This document shows positions 13,895 to 21,136 of a DNA stretch of 28,566 nucleotides, one piece after another. The position numbers were made by a program, and so were the translations under genes. This DNA is from a virus, in the IMG/VR virus record IMGVR_UViG_3300032753_000132, positions 1-28,566 of that record; one strand, 5' to 3'. The notes under the pieces are model-generated. The model did not search any database. It was not told where the DNA came from and was given only the letters and a program-made list of their open reading frames with translations. How positions within the stretch are numbered: the stretch's first letter is position 1; each line of letters opens with the position of its first letter.

Positions 13895-14613
13895 CCGCCC
13901 CCGCCCCGAAGCGTGCCCGGAAGGCCGCCCCGAAGAAGCGCAGGAAGGCTGTCGGCAAGACCGTCGAGAAGCCCAAGGCGCCGACACGCAAGAAGGCGAC
14001 CTCCCCCGTGGTCCCTCCCGACAAGGCCAAGCCCCTTCCCGCCACAGAGTTAGCCACTCAAAACAAGGCGGTTGAGGAGTCTGTCGTAAGTGTTGACTGG
14101 GTGTCGGTAAAGCATCGGTATGTTTGCGGATTCCTGCCAGAAGGGGCCCCTAGCTCCACTCCCGTGAAGTGGGAGTCGCTGGTTGACCTCTCTGCGGCCC
14201 TTGGTTTGGTCCTCCGCACTGTTGAGCGCCATTCGTCGGACGAGGATTGGCCGGAGGCCCGCCTGGCCTTCCAGTCGAAGCTCGGGCTCCGCATGAAGGA
14301 CGAGACCACCAAGCTCCTCTCTGTCCGGCAGGCCCGGGCCCGCGAGACCATCCACGCCGGCGCCCAGTTCCTGGTTCAGAAGGTGATCGAGAAGGCGCAG
14401 CGGGAGCAGGTGTCCATGTCTGACCTCGTCGGGGGCATCACCGGGCTTCACCGGGCGCTGAAGGCGACGACCGAGGCCGCGGACCCGGACATTGGGAAGG
14501 TCGTCCTCCCTGGCGGTGGGGGTGGTCGCTGGCTCCTCATACGTGAGGGCCTGGACCCTGTCGAGGATGCCGACGTTATGGATGTGCTTCCCGAGGAGGA
14601 CCCTGTTGAGTAG
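13891..14613 (+). CDS. Probable terminase small subunit
   Basis: The 240-residue protein has a strongly basic, alanine/lysine-rich start (residues 1-50), then a helix-turn-helix-like part (about 90-130: WESLVDLSAALGLVLRTVERHSSDEDWPEARLAF), a long helical stretch (RMKDETTKLLSVRQARARETIHAGAQFL and onward, in several pieces) and an acidic end (DVLPEEDPVE). Small terminases recognise phage DNA with an N-terminal HTH and oligomerise through helices. The position two genes before the large terminase supports the call, but sequence similarity is weak. The stretch 14040-14130 is less GC-rich than its surroundings. The ATG overlaps the previous stop. Confidence 0.55.
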   Translation: MTAPAPKRARKAAPKKRRKAVGKTVEKPKAPTRKKATSPVVPPDKAKPLPATELATQNKAVEESVVSVDWVSVKHRYVCGFLPEGAPSSTPVKWESLVDLSAALGLVLRTVERHSSDEDWPEARLAFQSKLGLRMKDETTKLLSVRQARARETIHAGAQFLVQKVIEKAQREQVSMSDLVGGITGLHRALKATTEAADPDIGKVVLPGGGGGRWLLIREGLDPVEDADVMDVLPEEDPVE

Positions 14614-15148
14614 TCCCGCGGTGCTCTGTCCCCAGTTCGACCCCGTGATCATCCCTCCGCCCTCGGGCCGGTATGAGTCCGCCTGGTGGGCCCTCCTGCT
14701 GGGGCACGCGGCGGCCCTGGACACCTTCTATGGGCGGATCCAGAAGGCCCACCGGCTGACCGTGACCCTGGACATGATCCAGGAGGAGTCCTTCCGGGCA
14801 CTGGCCCGCCTATCGGGGCGGTCCTATGCGGTCCTGGCCCGCGGTTATGGGAAGGGCGCCGGCCACGATGCCGCCATTGCCATGGGGTGCGAGATCGGCT
14901 GGTGGTCCGAGGCCGCCCGGGCCTCCTTCGCGCTGGCCGCGGTGCTGGGGCTGCATGAGACGCCCCATCCGGACGCGGCCCTGGCCTGCGAGGTGCACCG
15001 GAAGGTCCGGATGGGGGTGTTCTTGATGGTTCCCGACAGCGCCTCGGGGAAGATCCTGCTTCGTGCCACCGGCGACCCCTCGCTGGAGTTTCTGCAGGCC
15101 GTGGCGATCCGGCAATTGGCCGTTGAGGGGGGCGATTGCGTGCGCTAG
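14606..15148 (+). CDS. Unknown protein between the terminase genes, TTG start
   Basis: This 180-residue protein is read from TTG at 14606, with GAGGAGGA ending five bases upstream and an overlap of eight bases with the previous gene. GTG at 14621 is an alternative. It contains ESAWWALLLGHAAALDTFYG, a helical region, ARGYGKGAGHDAAIAMGCEIGWW and DPSLEFLQAVAIRQLAVEGG. No catalytic or zinc motif is recognised. Its place between the probable small and the large terminase genes suggests a part in packaging or head assembly. That is position-based inference only. Confidence 0.62.
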   Translation: MSSPAVLCPQFDPVIIPPPSGRYESAWWALLLGHAAALDTFYGRIQKAHRLTVTLDMIQEESFRALARLSGRSYAVLARGYGKGAGHDAAIAMGCEIGWWSEAARASFALAAVLGLHETPHPDAALACEVHRKVRMGVFLMVPDSASGKILLRATGDPSLEFLQAVAIRQLAVEGGDCVR

Positions 15149-17196
15149 ATGCCCATCCCTCTCCCACGAACCGCGAGGAGGCCCTGGCGGCAGCTGCCCG
15201 GCTGCTGGACCCCCTGCACGGGATGACGGAGCAGAAGCAGATCCGGGCGACCACCCATTCGTTGCTCTTGTTCTGTGCCCAGAACCTTCAGGTCCGGGTG
15301 AAGGACGGCGGGGCCCTCTGGCCCTTCGTCCTTAACCCCATCCAGCGGCGCTACCGGGCCTCGCTCCGTCAGCGGCACGTTGAGGGCTTCCGCGAGAAGG
15401 CCGCCGATCGCTTCCGTGGGATCAGGGACCTCATCGTCAAGCCCAGGCAGCTGGGGTTCTCGACCTTCATCGCGGCCCTGTTCTTCATGGATGGGTTCCT
15501 GAACCCGGGGCGCGTCTCGGTTATCTTGGCCCACGACAAGGACATCGCCGAGATTCTTCTGGAGACCTACCGCATCTTCTGGGACCACCTTCCGGGGCCC
15601 ATGCGGGGGGAAATGCGCCTTTCTTCGGACTCCAAGTATGAGTTCCAGATCGTGTTCCCTGGGGACCAGGCCCTCTTTCCGCCTTCCAAGTTCGTCATCG
15701 ACACCGAGGCGGGCCACCCCTGGCGCGGTGGCGTCATCCACAACCTGCACGCCTCTGAGGCCGCCTTCTACCGGGATTACCAGGGCTTCAAGAACAGCTA
15801 CCTGCAGGCCGTGCCCGCCACCGGGAACGCCATCCTGGAGACCACAGCCAACGGGCAGAACCTCTACCACGCCGACGTCGTGGCCGCCCTCGAGGGCGAG
15901 GGTGACCCCTCGATGCCCTGGCATGTGGTCTACTACGCCTGGTTCGAGCATCCCGAGTATCGGAAGCCCTGGGATCCGAAGACCCAGTCTCCGCTGACCG
16001 CCGAGGAAGCGGCGCTCATGTCGCTCCATGGGCTGGACCTCCAGCAGATCGCCTGGCGCCGGGCCAAGAAAATTGAGGTCGGTTCCAAGTTCCCCCAGGA
16101 GTATCCCGAGACCCTGGCCGGCGCCTTCCTCACCACCGGCACGCCCTTCTTCGACATGGAGGTTGCCGCGGCCCGTCTGGACGACCTTCGGCGGAGCCCG
16201 GTTCCCTTCACGCTCGACCGCACGGGGGCGATGATCTACCAGGACCCCCTCCCGGGCGAGACCTATGTGCTTTCGGCCGACATTGCCGAGGGCCTGGACC
16301 GTGGCGAGTCCTCGGTGGCCGACCCAGAGCAGGGGGGCTCCGACTTCTCGTCTGGCTACGTCATCCACGCCCGGACCCTCCGGGTGGTGGCCGCCCTCCA
16401 TGGCCGCATCCCGCCGGTGGAGTTCGCCCGGAAGTTGGACGCCCTTGGCCGCCGGTATCGGGCCTGCGTCGCCCCCGAGCGGAACAACCACGGCCACACG
16501 GTGGTCCATGTGCTCGAGGAGGCCCAGTATCCCGAGGTCTACCGGCACGCCGAGTATGACCAGGGCGGGCAGCGGTTCCTTCGGCCCGGGTTCCCGACCG
16601 ACACCAAGACCCGGCCCATGATCCTCGACGCGCTGGCAGAGGTGATCCGCACGGGGCTCATCTACTGCCCCGACCCGCGGTTCTGGGTGGAGACCCTGCG
16701 CTTCCACCGGAACAAGCTGGGCAAGCCCGAGGCCCTCCCGGGCTCCCATGACGACCGGGTGATGTCCCTGGCGATCGGCGTCTATCTCTGCACCCTGGGG
16801 CGCTCTGCCTGGGGTCTGGCGGCCGTGGCCGGTTCGGATCGTGCTGGGTTCCCCACGCTGGCCCCCACGCCTGCTCCTGCGGCCGGCCCCGCCCCAGTGG
16901 ACCAGGGCACCCTCGCCAGGCTTCAGGCAGCTGCCACGGCCCCGCCAGGGGTGCATCCTGACCGGGTGCCCTCGCTGGCCGTCTCGGACGGGAGCAACCC
17001 TGTGGCCGTCGTGGCACAGGAGCGGGCTATCCTCACCAGGCGCACCTGCGGGAACTGCACCCACTACCGGGATGCCCTTGGCGGCCTCTGTGGCCTCAAC
17101 AAGTTCCGCGTGCAGGCTATCGACCCGTCCTGTGTGGCCCACTACCCCGCCGACACTGGACCAGTCGAGGACTGGGCGGAGGGCGGCGAATGGTGA
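15136..17196 (+). CDS. terL: Terminase large subunit with C-terminal four-cysteine module
   Basis: The large terminase is the ATP-driven motor and nuclease that packs DNA into the head. The Walker A variant KPRQLGFST is at residues 102-110, and a Walker B-like end with the catalytic glutamate is in ASEAAFY at 206-212. The RNase H-like nuclease has its acidic residues in SADIAEGLD (about 380), APERNNHGH (E448) and DDRVMSLA (D539/D540). After a Pro/Ala-rich linker, residues 638-666 carry C638, C641, C652 and C666, a zinc-binding-like extra module not usual for TerL. TTG is chosen as start, with GAGGGG five bases upstream, overlapping the previous gene. With 686 residues it is longer than most. 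Confidence 0.93.
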   Translation: MRALDAHPSPTNREEALAAAARLLDPLHGMTEQKQIRATTHSLLLFCAQNLQVRVKDGGALWPFVLNPIQRRYRASLRQRHVEGFREKAADRFRGIRDLIVKPRQLGFSTFIAALFFMDGFLNPGRVSVILAHDKDIAEILLETYRIFWDHLPGPMRGEMRLSSDSKYEFQIVFPGDQALFPPSKFVIDTEAGHPWRGGVIHNLHASEAAFYRDYQGFKNSYLQAVPATGNAILETTANGQNLYHADVVAALEGEGDPSMPWHVVYYAWFEHPEYRKPWDPKTQSPLTAEEAALMSLHGLDLQQIAWRRAKKIEVGSKFPQEYPETLAGAFLTTGTPFFDMEVAAARLDDLRRSPVPFTLDRTGAMIYQDPLPGETYVLSADIAEGLDRGESSVADPEQGGSDFSSGYVIHARTLRVVAALHGRIPPVEFARKLDALGRRYRACVAPERNNHGHTVVHVLEEAQYPEVYRHAEYDQGGQRFLRPGFPTDTKTRPMILDALAEVIRTGLIYCPDPRFWVETLRFHRNKLGKPEALPGSHDDRVMSLAIGVYLCTLGRSAWGLAAVAGSDRAGFPTLAPTPAPAAGPAPVDQGTLARLQAAATAPPGVHPDRVPSLAVSDGSNPVAVVAQERAILTRRTCGNCTHYRDALGGLCGLNKFRVQAIDPSCVAHYPADTGPVEDWAEGGEW

Positions 17197-17205
17197 TCTG
17201 GAGGC

Positions 17206-19083
17206 ATGACGGGCCCCCTCTGGTCATTCCAACCCGCGAACGGCGGTGCTCCGTTCGGCCACCTTGGCGCAGCCGAGCGCACGGCCTATGACCCGCACGC
17301 TCCGGCTGACGAGGTGGCGGACGCTGGGCGCCAGGTTCTCAAGGGCTACAACGACCCTGGGCTGATCCCTCCAAACCTGGCCCAGATGATGATGGACTGG
17401 GTCAAGCTTGAGAAGGTCGAGCGCACGGTGGCCAAGGCCCTGGCGACGGGCTCTGTGCAGTCCGCGGACCCCAAGGCCCGGACCAAGCCCATGCTGGCCC
17501 AGCTTGGGGCAGGGGGCCGCTACATCCCCAAGCCTGGCATCCCCTTCGTCGCCCTCCGCCAGTTGGCCACCCGGATTGAGGTCGCCCAGGCCATCCACCG
17601 GACCCGGCGCCGGCAGGTGCTCCGCTTCGCCTCTCCTTCGATGAAGGACGACGAGGTGGGTTGGAAGCTGCGGCACATCGACCATTCTCACGAAATCACG
17701 CCCCAGGACACCGACTACTTCGCCTGGCTCTCCCAGGTCATCAGCTGCGGGGGGATCGAGTTTGACCCGCTGCAGCGCCGGAGGCTGGGCCGGATGGGGT
17801 TCCGCGACTTCCTGTCCGCCCTCACCGACGACACCCTCATGTTCGACCACGTTCCGGTGGAGACCGTGCCCTACACGGCCGCCGGCGGTGGATCGGGCTT
17901 GGATTCCTTCTATGTCCGCGACTCGGCCACATTCTTTCTGTCGTCCACCTTCGGCGACCTCGAGGCTGGGGACGACATCTTCTTGGTTCAGGATGCCGCC
18001 ACCAACGGCATGGGCGCCCCCGGGGCGGTGGAGTTCTCCTATGAGGAGGCGGCGCTGTTCGTCCGCAACCGCTCCACCGACCTGGAGCGCCAGGGTTACG
18101 GGACCTCGGAACTCGAGTCCTCCCTGGAGACCCTGACCAATTTCCTGTCCGCCTGCACCTTCACCCGCGAGGGCATGGACAACAACGCGATTCCCAAGGG
18201 CATCCTGGTCCTCAGCGGCCAGTTCCCTCGGGAGCAGATGATGGCCTTCGAGGCCGGCTGGCAGGCCCGCCTGCGTGGCGCCCAGAACCAGTGGACCCTT
18301 CCCGTGCTCCAGTCCCGGGGCCAGCAGGCGACCGCGAACTACGTCAACACCAACGCCGAGTTCTCCGAGATGGCCTTCGCCAAGTGGATCTCGCTGCAGG
18401 CGTCGATCATGTGTGCCGTCTACGGCATGGACACGAAGGAGATCGGCCTCGAGTCCTTTACCGCGGGCAATACGTCCTCGCTGAGTGGAGACGACACGGC
18501 CGAGAAGCTGGCCGCGGCCCGGGACAAGGGGCTGGACCCGCTCCTGTCTGACATTGAATCCTTCATCACCGAGAACATCACCTCCCGGTATTGGTCGAAG
18601 GCTCGGTTCTCCTTCACTGGGGTTGACCCCGGGGATGTGAAGGCCAAGCAGCTGACCAAGGAGCGTCTGCAGTCCATCGACGAACTGCGGACCTCCCTGG
18701 GAATGGATCCCTATCCCATCGCCTGGGTTGGGCAAATGCCCGCTGACAGTGGTCTTTTGCAGGCCGAGTTCACGCGCCAGAACGCGGTGGGAACCCTCAA
18801 CGAAGGCCGGAAGCTTTGGGGCTTCGAGCCTCATCCGGATCCCATCATGGGCAACGTCCCCCTCAATCCGTCCCTCGGTGCCTCCTACCAGCAGGCGCTG
18901 GCTGGGATCGGGGCCCAGGCCAAGGATGACGAGGCCGGTGGTGGTTCCACGGATGGCTCCTTCCATGCCGACGACCTGGGCGTGGACGACGGCCAGGAAC
19001 CTTCGGCGCCCGAGGGCAAGGCCGGAGAGATCGCGGATTCCCTCGGGGATCTGCACCCAGACCCCACTGGGGGTGATCAGTGA
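17206..19083 (+). CDS. Phage portal protein
   Basis: The portal forms the ring at one head vertex through which DNA is packed and leaves. The 625-residue protein follows the large terminase and shows portal features: the N-terminal part with RIEVAQAIHRTRRRQVLRFA, a middle with GTSELESSLETLTNFLSACTFTREGMDNNAIPKGILVLSG (read as several segments; the N-x-x-x-P-x-G-x-L motif is typical), then NTNAEFSEMAFAKWISLQASIMCAVYGMDTKEIGL, and ERLQSIDELRTSLGMDP near 490. The last 70 residues are acidic and disordered. Spacing to terL is nine bases. The call is secure from pattern and position, though the exact subfamily is not assigned. Confidence 0.88.
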   Translation: MTGPLWSFQPANGGAPFGHLGAAERTAYDPHAPADEVADAGRQVLKGYNDPGLIPPNLAQMMMDWVKLEKVERTVAKALATGSVQSADPKARTKPMLAQLGAGGRYIPKPGIPFVALRQLATRIEVAQAIHRTRRRQVLRFASPSMKDDEVGWKLRHIDHSHEITPQDTDYFAWLSQVISCGGIEFDPLQRRRLGRMGFRDFLSALTDDTLMFDHVPVETVPYTAAGGGSGLDSFYVRDSATFFLSSTFGDLEAGDDIFLVQDAATNGMGAPGAVEFSYEEAALFVRNRSTDLERQGYGTSELESSLETLTNFLSACTFTREGMDNNAIPKGILVLSGQFPREQMMAFEAGWQARLRGAQNQWTLPVLQSRGQQATANYVNTNAEFSEMAFAKWISLQASIMCAVYGMDTKEIGLESFTAGNTSSLSGDDTAEKLAAARDKGLDPLLSDIESFITENITSRYWSKARFSFTGVDPGDVKAKQLTKERLQSIDELRTSLGMDPYPIAWVGQMPADSGLLQAEFTRQNAVGTLNEGRKLWGFEPHPDPIMGNVPLNPSLGASYQQALAGIGAQAKDDEAGGGSTDGSFHADDLGVDDGQEPSAPEGKAGEIADSLGDLHPDPTGGDQ

Positions 19084-19181
19084 TTCGAGGGGCTCTGATC
19101 ATCCTCATTGGGGTTTTCTGCTGCCTGGCGCTCCTGCGCGTCGTGGTGGAAGAGGACGAGGCCAACCATGGCCGTCCTTGA
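19080..19181 (+). CDS. 33-residue membrane microprotein between portal and head gene
   Basis: The GTG start shares four bases with the portal stop (GTGA), and the stop lies 14 bases inside the next gene. The product has one hydrophobic helix (GALIILIGVFCCLALLRVVV, about residues 4-23) and an acidic tail (EEDEANHGRP). The composition is unlike the structural proteins around it. The overlaps on both sides and the clean hydrophobic segment suggest it is real, but at this size chance is possible. It could be a small membrane protein made with the head genes. Confidence 0.48.
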   Translation: MIRGALIILIGVFCCLALLRVVVEEDEANHGRP

Positions 19182-20226
19182 CGCCCGCCTCGGGGCCGCT
19201 CTGGCCGATCGGGACACCCGCCTCCCTGCGGCTGTTCGCCTGGCGCTGAAGGCGATCGGTCGGCGTCGCATGCCTGCCACGCCCCCCACGGCCCAGCAGG
19301 TGGAGGCCGAGCGGCCGTTCTGGGGTCCACACCCCGATCCTGTCATCGCCTCCATCGAGGCCGATTTCTACGATGTAGGTGCCGAGTTCCTGCGGGGCCT
19401 CCTGGCGAACGTCACGGGGCGGCCGGTGCGAACGGTGCTCAAGGCCCTCCCTCCTTCTCCTCATGTGCCGGGTTGGGGCGCCATCGCCGACCTGTTCCGC
19501 TCCGACCTCCAGCCCGAGCGGCTCATGCAGGGATGGCAGACCGTCATCGACCGCCTGGTGGGGGCCCTCCTCCCCGGGGAGTCCATGGAGCAGGCCGCCC
19601 AGGCGCTGGCCCTCCGCACCCACCTGATGCACCGGGCCGGGGAGCGCGTGGCGCATCCTGACCAGTTCCCATCTTGGGGTGGTGCGCTCAAGGATGGGTC
19701 CAAGGCGACCTCGTTCTCCCTCCAGTGGACGAAGGTCCGGGCGGTCGAGCACATGACCAACCTGTCGGCCCAGGCCCGCCACAACCTCCTCACCTGCCTC
19801 GTGACCTCCAAGGAGGCCGGCGACGGCTCGGGGAAGCTGCAGCAGCGGTTGTTCGACCAGTTCTCTGCCATGAACCGGGATTGGCGCCGGGTGGCGCTCA
19901 CCGAGACGGCCTTCGCCGTGTCCAACGGCACGCTCTCCTCGGTGGACCCGGCGGAGGGTTGGGCTGCCGAATGGCACGCTGCCCCGAATGCCTGTCCCTT
20001 CTGTCGTCACCAGAACATGCGTCGGTTCCGCGTGGTGGCGCCCGATGCTCCAGGGAAGAACGGCGACACCCAGATCTGGGTCGGCAAGTCCAATGTCGGC
20101 CGCTCTGCCTCGCTCTGGTCCCGGAAACTCGGCCGGGAGCGCGTGTCCTCCGAGTTGTGGTGGGCGGCCTGCCCCTGCCATCCGAATTGTGCCTGCACCC
20201 TCGTCCTCCGCCGTCTCCGTTCTTGA
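19168..20226 (+). CDS. Mu gpF-like minor head (head morphogenesis) protein
   Basis: Proteins related to phage Mu gpF sit inside the head near the portal and are needed for assembly. The 352-residue protein has the typical C-terminal region: DWRRVALTETAFAVSNGTL (helix around residue 235), WHAAPNACPFCRHQNMRRF, and the ending ACPCHPNCACTLVL with clustered cysteines. The N-terminal 200 residues are helical and variable, as in the family. The gene follows the portal gene, the usual order. I use the ATG at 19168; the open frame above it overlaps the microprotein and looks non-coding. Confidence 0.85.
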   Translation: MAVLDARLGAALADRDTRLPAAVRLALKAIGRRRMPATPPTAQQVEAERPFWGPHPDPVIASIEADFYDVGAEFLRGLLANVTGRPVRTVLKALPPSPHVPGWGAIADLFRSDLQPERLMQGWQTVIDRLVGALLPGESMEQAAQALALRTHLMHRAGERVAHPDQFPSWGGALKDGSKATSFSLQWTKVRAVEHMTNLSAQARHNLLTCLVTSKEAGDGSGKLQQRLFDQFSAMNRDWRRVALTETAFAVSNGTLSSVDPAEGWAAEWHAAPNACPFCRHQNMRRFRVVAPDAPGKNGDTQIWVGKSNVGRSASLWSRKLGRERVSSELWWAACPCHPNCACTLVLRRLRS

Positions 20227-20234
20227 GGTGACCC

Positions 20235-20564
20235 ATGGCCACTCCTGTCCTCCCCCGCAACGTCATGCCCATCCTCTCCGGTGGCCAGGCCGTCAGTGCC
20301 GCGGGCGCTGTGTTCGTGCCCATCAACGGCCGACCCCAGCGGAACGTGCAGGCCAACCTCTCTGGCACCGGCGCCCTGACCGCCACCGTGCTGGTCAAGG
20401 TGTCCCTGGATGGCGTCAACTTCGCCACGGCAGCCACCCTGACCCTCAGTGGCTCCGGATCCGACACGCAGGCGTCCGCCGTTGTGTGCGAGGGCGCTTG
20501 GGTCCAGACCATCGTCACAGCCCTCACTGGCACGGGTGCCTCGGTCAACACCTTCGTCTCTTAA
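20235..20564 (+). CDS. Small beta-rich virion protein (decoration or head-fibre candidate)
   Basis: The 109 residues are low in charge and rich in Ala, Thr, Ser, Val and Gly, with alternating patterns typical of a beta-sandwich (VQANLSGTGALTATVLVKVS; WVQTIVTALTGTGASVNTFVS). Its position after the head gene, with GAGGTGACCC upstream of the ATG, suggests a virion surface or decoration protein. The motif V-S-L-D-G-V-N-F is common to such modules. No enzyme motif is present. Whether it coats the capsid or belongs to a fibre cannot be decided. Confidence 0.6.
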   Translation: MATPVLPRNVMPILSGGQAVSAAGAVFVPINGRPQRNVQANLSGTGALTATVLVKVSLDGVNFATAATLTLSGSGSDTQASAVVCEGAWVQTIVTALTGTGASVNTFVS

Positions 20565-20599
20565 CCCTTTTTCGCGCCTGACCGCGCACAGGAGTTTCC

Positions 20600-21073
20600 A
20601 TGAGTGCAATGTCGGATTTCCTCGAGAACCACTTCATCGACTGGTATTTCCGGGCCCAGGCTTTCGGCGTCACCGGCGCCTCGGCTGGGGCTGGCACCGG
20701 GCCGACCTCCCTCTATGTCGCGCTGTTCACCACGGCCGACAACGACGCCAACAGCAGTGAGGTGGAAGTCTCGGGCGGTTCCTACGCCCGTGTGGCCATC
20801 ACTTCCTCGCTGGCGAACTGGGCGGGCACGCAGGGTGCGGGGACCACGGTCGCCAGCACCGGGACATCCGGCACGACCTCCAACAACAACCCCGTGACCT
20901 TCCCCTCGCCGACGGCCTCCTGGGGTGTCGTGACCAGCTTCGGCATCTACGATGCGCTCACCGTGGGCAACCTCCAGTTCTACGGCAACCTCGGCACCTC
21001 GAAGACCATCAACAACGGCGACGCGGCGCCCTCCTTCGCCGCCGGCCAGTTGTCCGTCCAGATCGACAACTAA
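20600..21073 (+). CDS. Beta-rich phage virion protein
   Basis: The 157-residue protein follows a pattern I recall from many phage virion or tail-fibre-associated proteins: LYVALFTT..., EVSGGSYARVAI, then NPVTFPSPTASWGVVTSFGIYDA, and LQFYGNLGTSKTINNGDAAPSF followed by AGQLSVQI. It is nearly all beta, with few charged residues. AGGAG lies seven bases before the ATG. The function is probably structural. It is followed by a GC-rich hairpin, which may end or weaken transcription here. Confidence 0.68.
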   Translation: MSAMSDFLENHFIDWYFRAQAFGVTGASAGAGTGPTSLYVALFTTADNDANSSEVEVSGGSYARVAITSSLANWAGTQGAGTTVASTGTSGTTSNNNPVTFPSPTASWGVVTSFGIYDALTVGNLQFYGNLGTSKTINNGDAAPSFAAGQLSVQIDN

Positions 21074-21093
21074 GGCGGGTGACCCACAGCTGC

Positions 21094-21119
21094 GGGGCCC
21101 GCCTTTCGGGGTGGGCCCC
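21094..21119 (+). terminator. GC-rich hairpin, possible terminator or attenuator
   Basis: Ten bases (21094-21103, GGGGCCCGCC) pair with 21110-21119 (GGTGGGCCCC) around a six-base loop, TTTCGG; one pair is a G-T wobble. The hairpin lies in one of the few true intergenic gaps (21074-21136), between two virion genes. There is no run of T after it, so a standard intrinsic terminator is not shown. It may lower read-through or protect the upstream RNA 3' end. Confidence 0.5.
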
Positions 21120-21136
21120 CTATCCATCGAGGCCCC

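Noticed and set aside
14094-14122. TTGACT followed about 17 bases later by a TAT-containing stretch, promoter-like
   Set aside because: It lies inside the probable small terminase gene, the second box is poor, and all surrounding genes are coupled. A promoter cannot be claimed.
15145-17142. Very long open frame on the reverse strand (665 codons) opposite the large terminase
   Set aside because: It mirrors the terminase codons. In GC-rich DNA with G/C third positions, antisense frames stay open by chance. The translation is Gly/Arg/His-rich and has no family features.
17224-19056. Long reverse-strand frame (610 codons) opposite the portal gene
   Set aside because: Same cause as above. The portal motifs on the forward strand are clear and the antisense product has no recognisable domain.
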